This document shows, piece by piece, positions 62,282-64,000 of a stretch of 64,000 nucleotides of DNA. The position numbers and the translations under genes were made by a program. Origin of the DNA: Anaerolineae bacterium (lineage in GTDB: Bacteria > Chloroflexota > Anaerolineae > B4-G1 > DUEL01); contig JANXCY010000008.1 in assembly GCA_025060135.1 (NCBI GenBank), positions 1 through 64,000 on the forward strand, in the 5' to 3' direction. Position 1 is the stretch's first letter; each line of letters starts with the position of its first letter. The notes below the pieces were generated by a model, which did no database searches, was not told where the DNA came from, and worked only from the letters and a program-made list of their open reading frames with translations.

Positions 62282-62711
62282 TCAGCCTCCTTTCAGGCGG
62301 GCCAGTTCGGCCCGTAGCCGCTCCAGTTTTGGCCCCCAGGTCCTCGTAGCGGGTCTTTTTGGAGGTCAGTTCAAAGACCACATCGGGCCCCTTGCCCTCT
62401 TTCCAGACTTGGAAGAAGCGGCGCTCGCCTTTGGGGACTCCCTTCACCACGAAGAGATCCGGGGCCACGACCTGGGAAGGGTCCCCTTCCACGGAGTAGA
62501 CGAAGAGGTTGCCCGCCACATAGACGTTGGGGTCGTCCCGGAAGTGATCGGCCAGCGCTTCCCGGAGATAGATGAGTGGGTTGATGTGCGCGTCGGTTTC
62601 GCCCATCGGTTTCCCATCCGATTCAGAGTAATCGACAGGGGGCGGGTGGATATAGACGATTTCCACGCGAGGTGCTACCCTGACCTGTTCCTGAACTTCT
62701 ATTTCTGCCAT
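62282..62711 (-). pseudogene. Uma2-family endonuclease remnant
   Basis: The first 120 or so codons are a normal Uma2/DUF820 start: EIVYIHPPPVDYSESDGKPM, VYVAGNLFVYSVEGDPSQVV, APDLFVVKG and VVFELTSKKTRYEDLG. The family continues with a KLY-LGVREYWLFDP-type core, which is absent. In the other frame the sequence goes directly to the usual coiled C-terminal end (KLERLRAELARLKGG, stop at 62282). The middle catalytic segment has been lost and the frame shifted. It is therefore inactive. The ATG at 62711 has AAGGAGAG. Confidence 0.7.
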
Positions 62712-62767
62712 CTCTCCTTCTCCCAGAACCCGATCGGGTATCCGGTGGCCCAGGGGGCAGACAGAGT

Positions 62768-63574
62768 TCACGTTTCTGAGCCGGTTCCCTCCGCCACAGC
62801 GGTCTCCAGTTGCTGCACGATGGCCTGCGCTTCCTCCACAGCCTCCGGCGCCGCCTCGTACACTGCGATCCCGCGCAGATCGGCCTCAATGATGGCCGGA
62901 CGGGCCGAAAGGTACCCCACCACTGGCAGGGGGCTCTGCCCGGCGATGAAGGCCCGGTCGGCTTCGGTGCGGATTTTGTTGCCCACGACAAACAGCCGCT
63001 GGAGCCCGATGTCGCTGGCCAGTTCCCGGATTCGCTCGGCGACCTCCAGGCTCCGCCTTCCGGGTTCCACCACCACCAGCATCGCGTCCACGGCCTGGGC
63101 CGTGGCCCGCCCCAGGTGCTCCAGTCCTGCCTCCATATCCAGAATCAAGATCTCGTCCCGGTAGAGCAGGAGGTGGGTAACCAGTGCCCTCAGCAGAGCG
63201 TTCTCCGGGCAGAGGCAGCCGGACCCACCTTTCTCCAGGGTGCCCAGTTTGAGCAACCGCACGCCGTGGTAGAGGATGCTGAAGCGATCGGGAATGTCGT
63301 CCACCCGGGGATTCAGGCTGAAGAAGCCGCCGAAGGAGCCGGGTTGGGCGCCGGTTCGCTCGGAGATGAGGTCTTCCATTTCGGAGATCGGGGTGAGGTT
63401 CTCCACCAGTTCCGGCGGGAATCCCAGGGCTCCGGCCAGTCCGCCCGCCGGGTCGGCGTCAATCGCGATGACGTCGCGCCCTTCCCGGGCGTAGATATGG
63501 GCCAACAGGGCGGCCAGAGTGGTCTTGCCCACGCCGCCTTTGCCGGTGATGGCGATTTTCTGCAACGGGCTCAT
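62768..63574 (-). CDS. cooC: CooC-type nickel-insertion ATPase
   Basis: A 268-residue MinD/CooC-like ATPase: MSPLQKIAITGKGGVGKTTL (deviant Walker A), VIAIDADPAGGLAGALGFP, GGSGCLCPENALLRALVTHL with the CxC metal motif typical of CooC, and EILILDMEAGLEHLGRATAQ. CooC dimers help insert nickel into carbon monoxide dehydrogenase or acetyl-CoA synthase. No CODH gene is in the window; with HdrA it hints at a Wood-Ljungdahl-type or CO metabolism elsewhere in the genome. Divergent promoters precede it. Confidence 0.92.
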   Translation of the reverse strand: MSPLQKIAITGKGGVGKTTLAALLAHIYAREGRDVIAIDADPAGGLAGALGFPPELVENLTPISEMEDLISERTGAQPGSFGGFFSLNPRVDDIPDRFSILYHGVRLLKLGTLEKGGSGCLCPENALLRALVTHLLLYRDEILILDMEAGLEHLGRATAQAVDAMLVVVEPGRRSLEVAERIRELASDIGLQRLFVVGNKIRTEADRAFIAGQSPLPVVGYLSARPAIIEADLRGIAVYEAAPEAVEEAQAIVQQLETAVAEGTGSET

Positions 63575-63625
63575 GGTTCGCTCCGCTCCGTATCTGGCCG
63601 GTTCTCCTCACCCTGCATGCTTCGT

Positions 63626-63654
63626 ATTTTAACACAGTCCGATAGAGTTGCCAA
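63626..63654 (-). promoter_or_regulatory. cooC promoter
   Basis: Minus strand TTGGCA (63649-63654), 17 bp, TAAAAT (63626-63631). Its -35 box overlaps the -35 of the opposite promoter. Confidence 0.7.
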
Positions 63655-63675
63655 TCGCAGAGGTTCTGATATACT
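63648..63675 (+). promoter_or_regulatory. Promoter of the glycosyltransferase gene
   Basis: Plus strand TTGCCA (63648-63653), 16 bp, TATACT (63670-63675). It shares the TGCCA core of the -35 region with the cooC promoter on the other strand. Confidence 0.7.
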
Positions 63676-63696
63676 TACTTCCCAAGGAGGAGAGCC

Positions 63697-64000
63697 GTGA
63701 AACTTTCTGTCATTATGCCCGTCTACAACGAAATCGGCACCATTCGGGAGATTCTCCGCCGGGTGCGCGCGGTGCCGCTCAGCGTTTCCATTGGCTACGG
63801 GCCCCGGAACGGAGAGGTGGTGGAACTGGAGCGGGAAATCGTTGTCGTGGACGATGGTTCCACCGATGGGACGCGCGAGGTTCTGCGGGAGTACGAAGGA
63901 GAGCCTGGTATCCGGGTCGTCTACCATGAGCGAAACCAGGGGAAGGGTGCAGCGGTCCGTACTGGTCTGGAACATGCCACTGGCGACATTTTCATTGTCC
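63697..64000 (+). CDS. Family 2 glycosyltransferase (partial)
   Basis: A GTG at 63697 with AAGGAGGAGAGCC starts an open frame that runs off the right edge (101 codons visible). Translation MKLSVIMPVYNEIGTIREIL is a GT-A fold start, and VVVDDGSTDGTREVLREYEG has the nucleotide-sugar DDGS motif; YHERNQGKGAAVRTGLEHAT follows. The pattern fits dolichol-phosphate mannosyltransferase-like GT2 enzymes. A charged insert (GPRNGEVVELEREI) between the first strand and the DDGS is slightly longer than usual. The ORF track misses it because it is truncated. Confidence 0.85.
   Translation, partial: MKLSVIMPVYNEIGTIREILRRVRAVPLSVSIGYGPRNGEVVELEREIVVVDDGSTDGTREVLREYEGEPGIRVVYHERNQGKGAAVRTGLEHATGDIFIV

Overview
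The window looks like a high-GC chromosomal segment from a thermophile-like, largely anaerobic member of the Chloroflexota, probably Anaerolineae-related. That assignment is an inference. It rests on protein style, gene order, and several families of short dispersed palindromic repeats of the kind that crowd Anaerolineae-type genomes. TGA is used as a normal stop in many genes here, so the standard code applies.

Layout. Positions 1-4.1 kb (minus) hold a heterodisulfide-reductase-type electron-transfer set: HdrA, an HdrC-HdrB fusion, the start of an MvhD-like subunit, and a single-domain response regulator. A lipoate-protein ligase follows at 4.3-5.3 kb. Positions 5.4-13.4 kb are mixed housekeeping: a heme O synthase-type prenyltransferase, SfsA, RadC, a YkoP-like/SMR pair, a two-component system with an 11-bp-periodic operator, Upp and an alpha/beta hydrolase. 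Positions 13.4-20.8 kb (minus) hold a classic rpsB-tsf-pyrH-frr-uppS-cdsA block running on into a CBS protein, a broken fbp and rho. Positions 20.9-26.4 kb carry an LCP protein with a ParA-type ATPase and a three-gene ABC-2 transporter. ClpB, a Kbl-type enzyme and small genes follow to 32.2 kb. Positions 32.2-38.3 kb (plus) hold an ABC ATPase behind a long structured leader, two duplicated HlyD-type adaptors and a secreted GH3 glucosidase. Positions 38.5-40.6 kb (minus) form a peroxide-defence cluster: a PerR-like regulator, peroxiredoxin and rubrerythrin. Positions 41-44 kb hold carbamate kinase with two carbamoyltransferases. Positions 44-52 kb hold PrsW, PHP, GH4, HerA-like, Fe-S and GNAT genes. 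Positions 52-56.8 kb hold membrane and lipoprotein genes. Positions 57-64 kb hold 4-hydroxybutyryl-CoA dehydratase, a FAD/[2Fe-2S] fusion of the xanthine-dehydrogenase type, an unknown TIM-barrel-like protein, a C39-like protein, a broken Uma2 gene, CooC, and the start of a glycosyltransferase.

Main discoveries. Two genes that an ORF finder splits are best read as selenoproteins. HdrA has an in-frame TGA in its LDCST-U-ILGPK motif, followed by a perfect 7-bp hairpin. The peroxiredoxin has TGA exactly at the peroxidatic cysteine (TFV-U-PTEL), followed by a perfect 6-bp hairpin. Both hairpins sit where a bacterial SECIS should be. The peroxiredoxin also lacks the usual resolving cysteine and lies beside perR and rubrerythrin. 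HdrA, MvhD, CooC and 4-hydroxybutyryl-CoA dehydratase together suggest anaerobic energy metabolism with flavin-based electron bifurcation and CO dehydrogenase.

The other main signals are regulatory and mobile. A MITE-like family (about 125-150 bp, inverted ends near AGAGCATGTCTGAAA) sits between promoter and start codon at two genes, supplies a stop codon to another, and cuts the 5' end of a third. Four TTCAC-type direct repeats at exactly 11-bp period precede the response-regulator operon. A roughly 230-nt leader ending in a 16-bp perfect hairpin precedes the ABC exporter. Two genes (fbp and Uma2) show the same unusual decay, with intact ends, a missing middle and a shifted frame.
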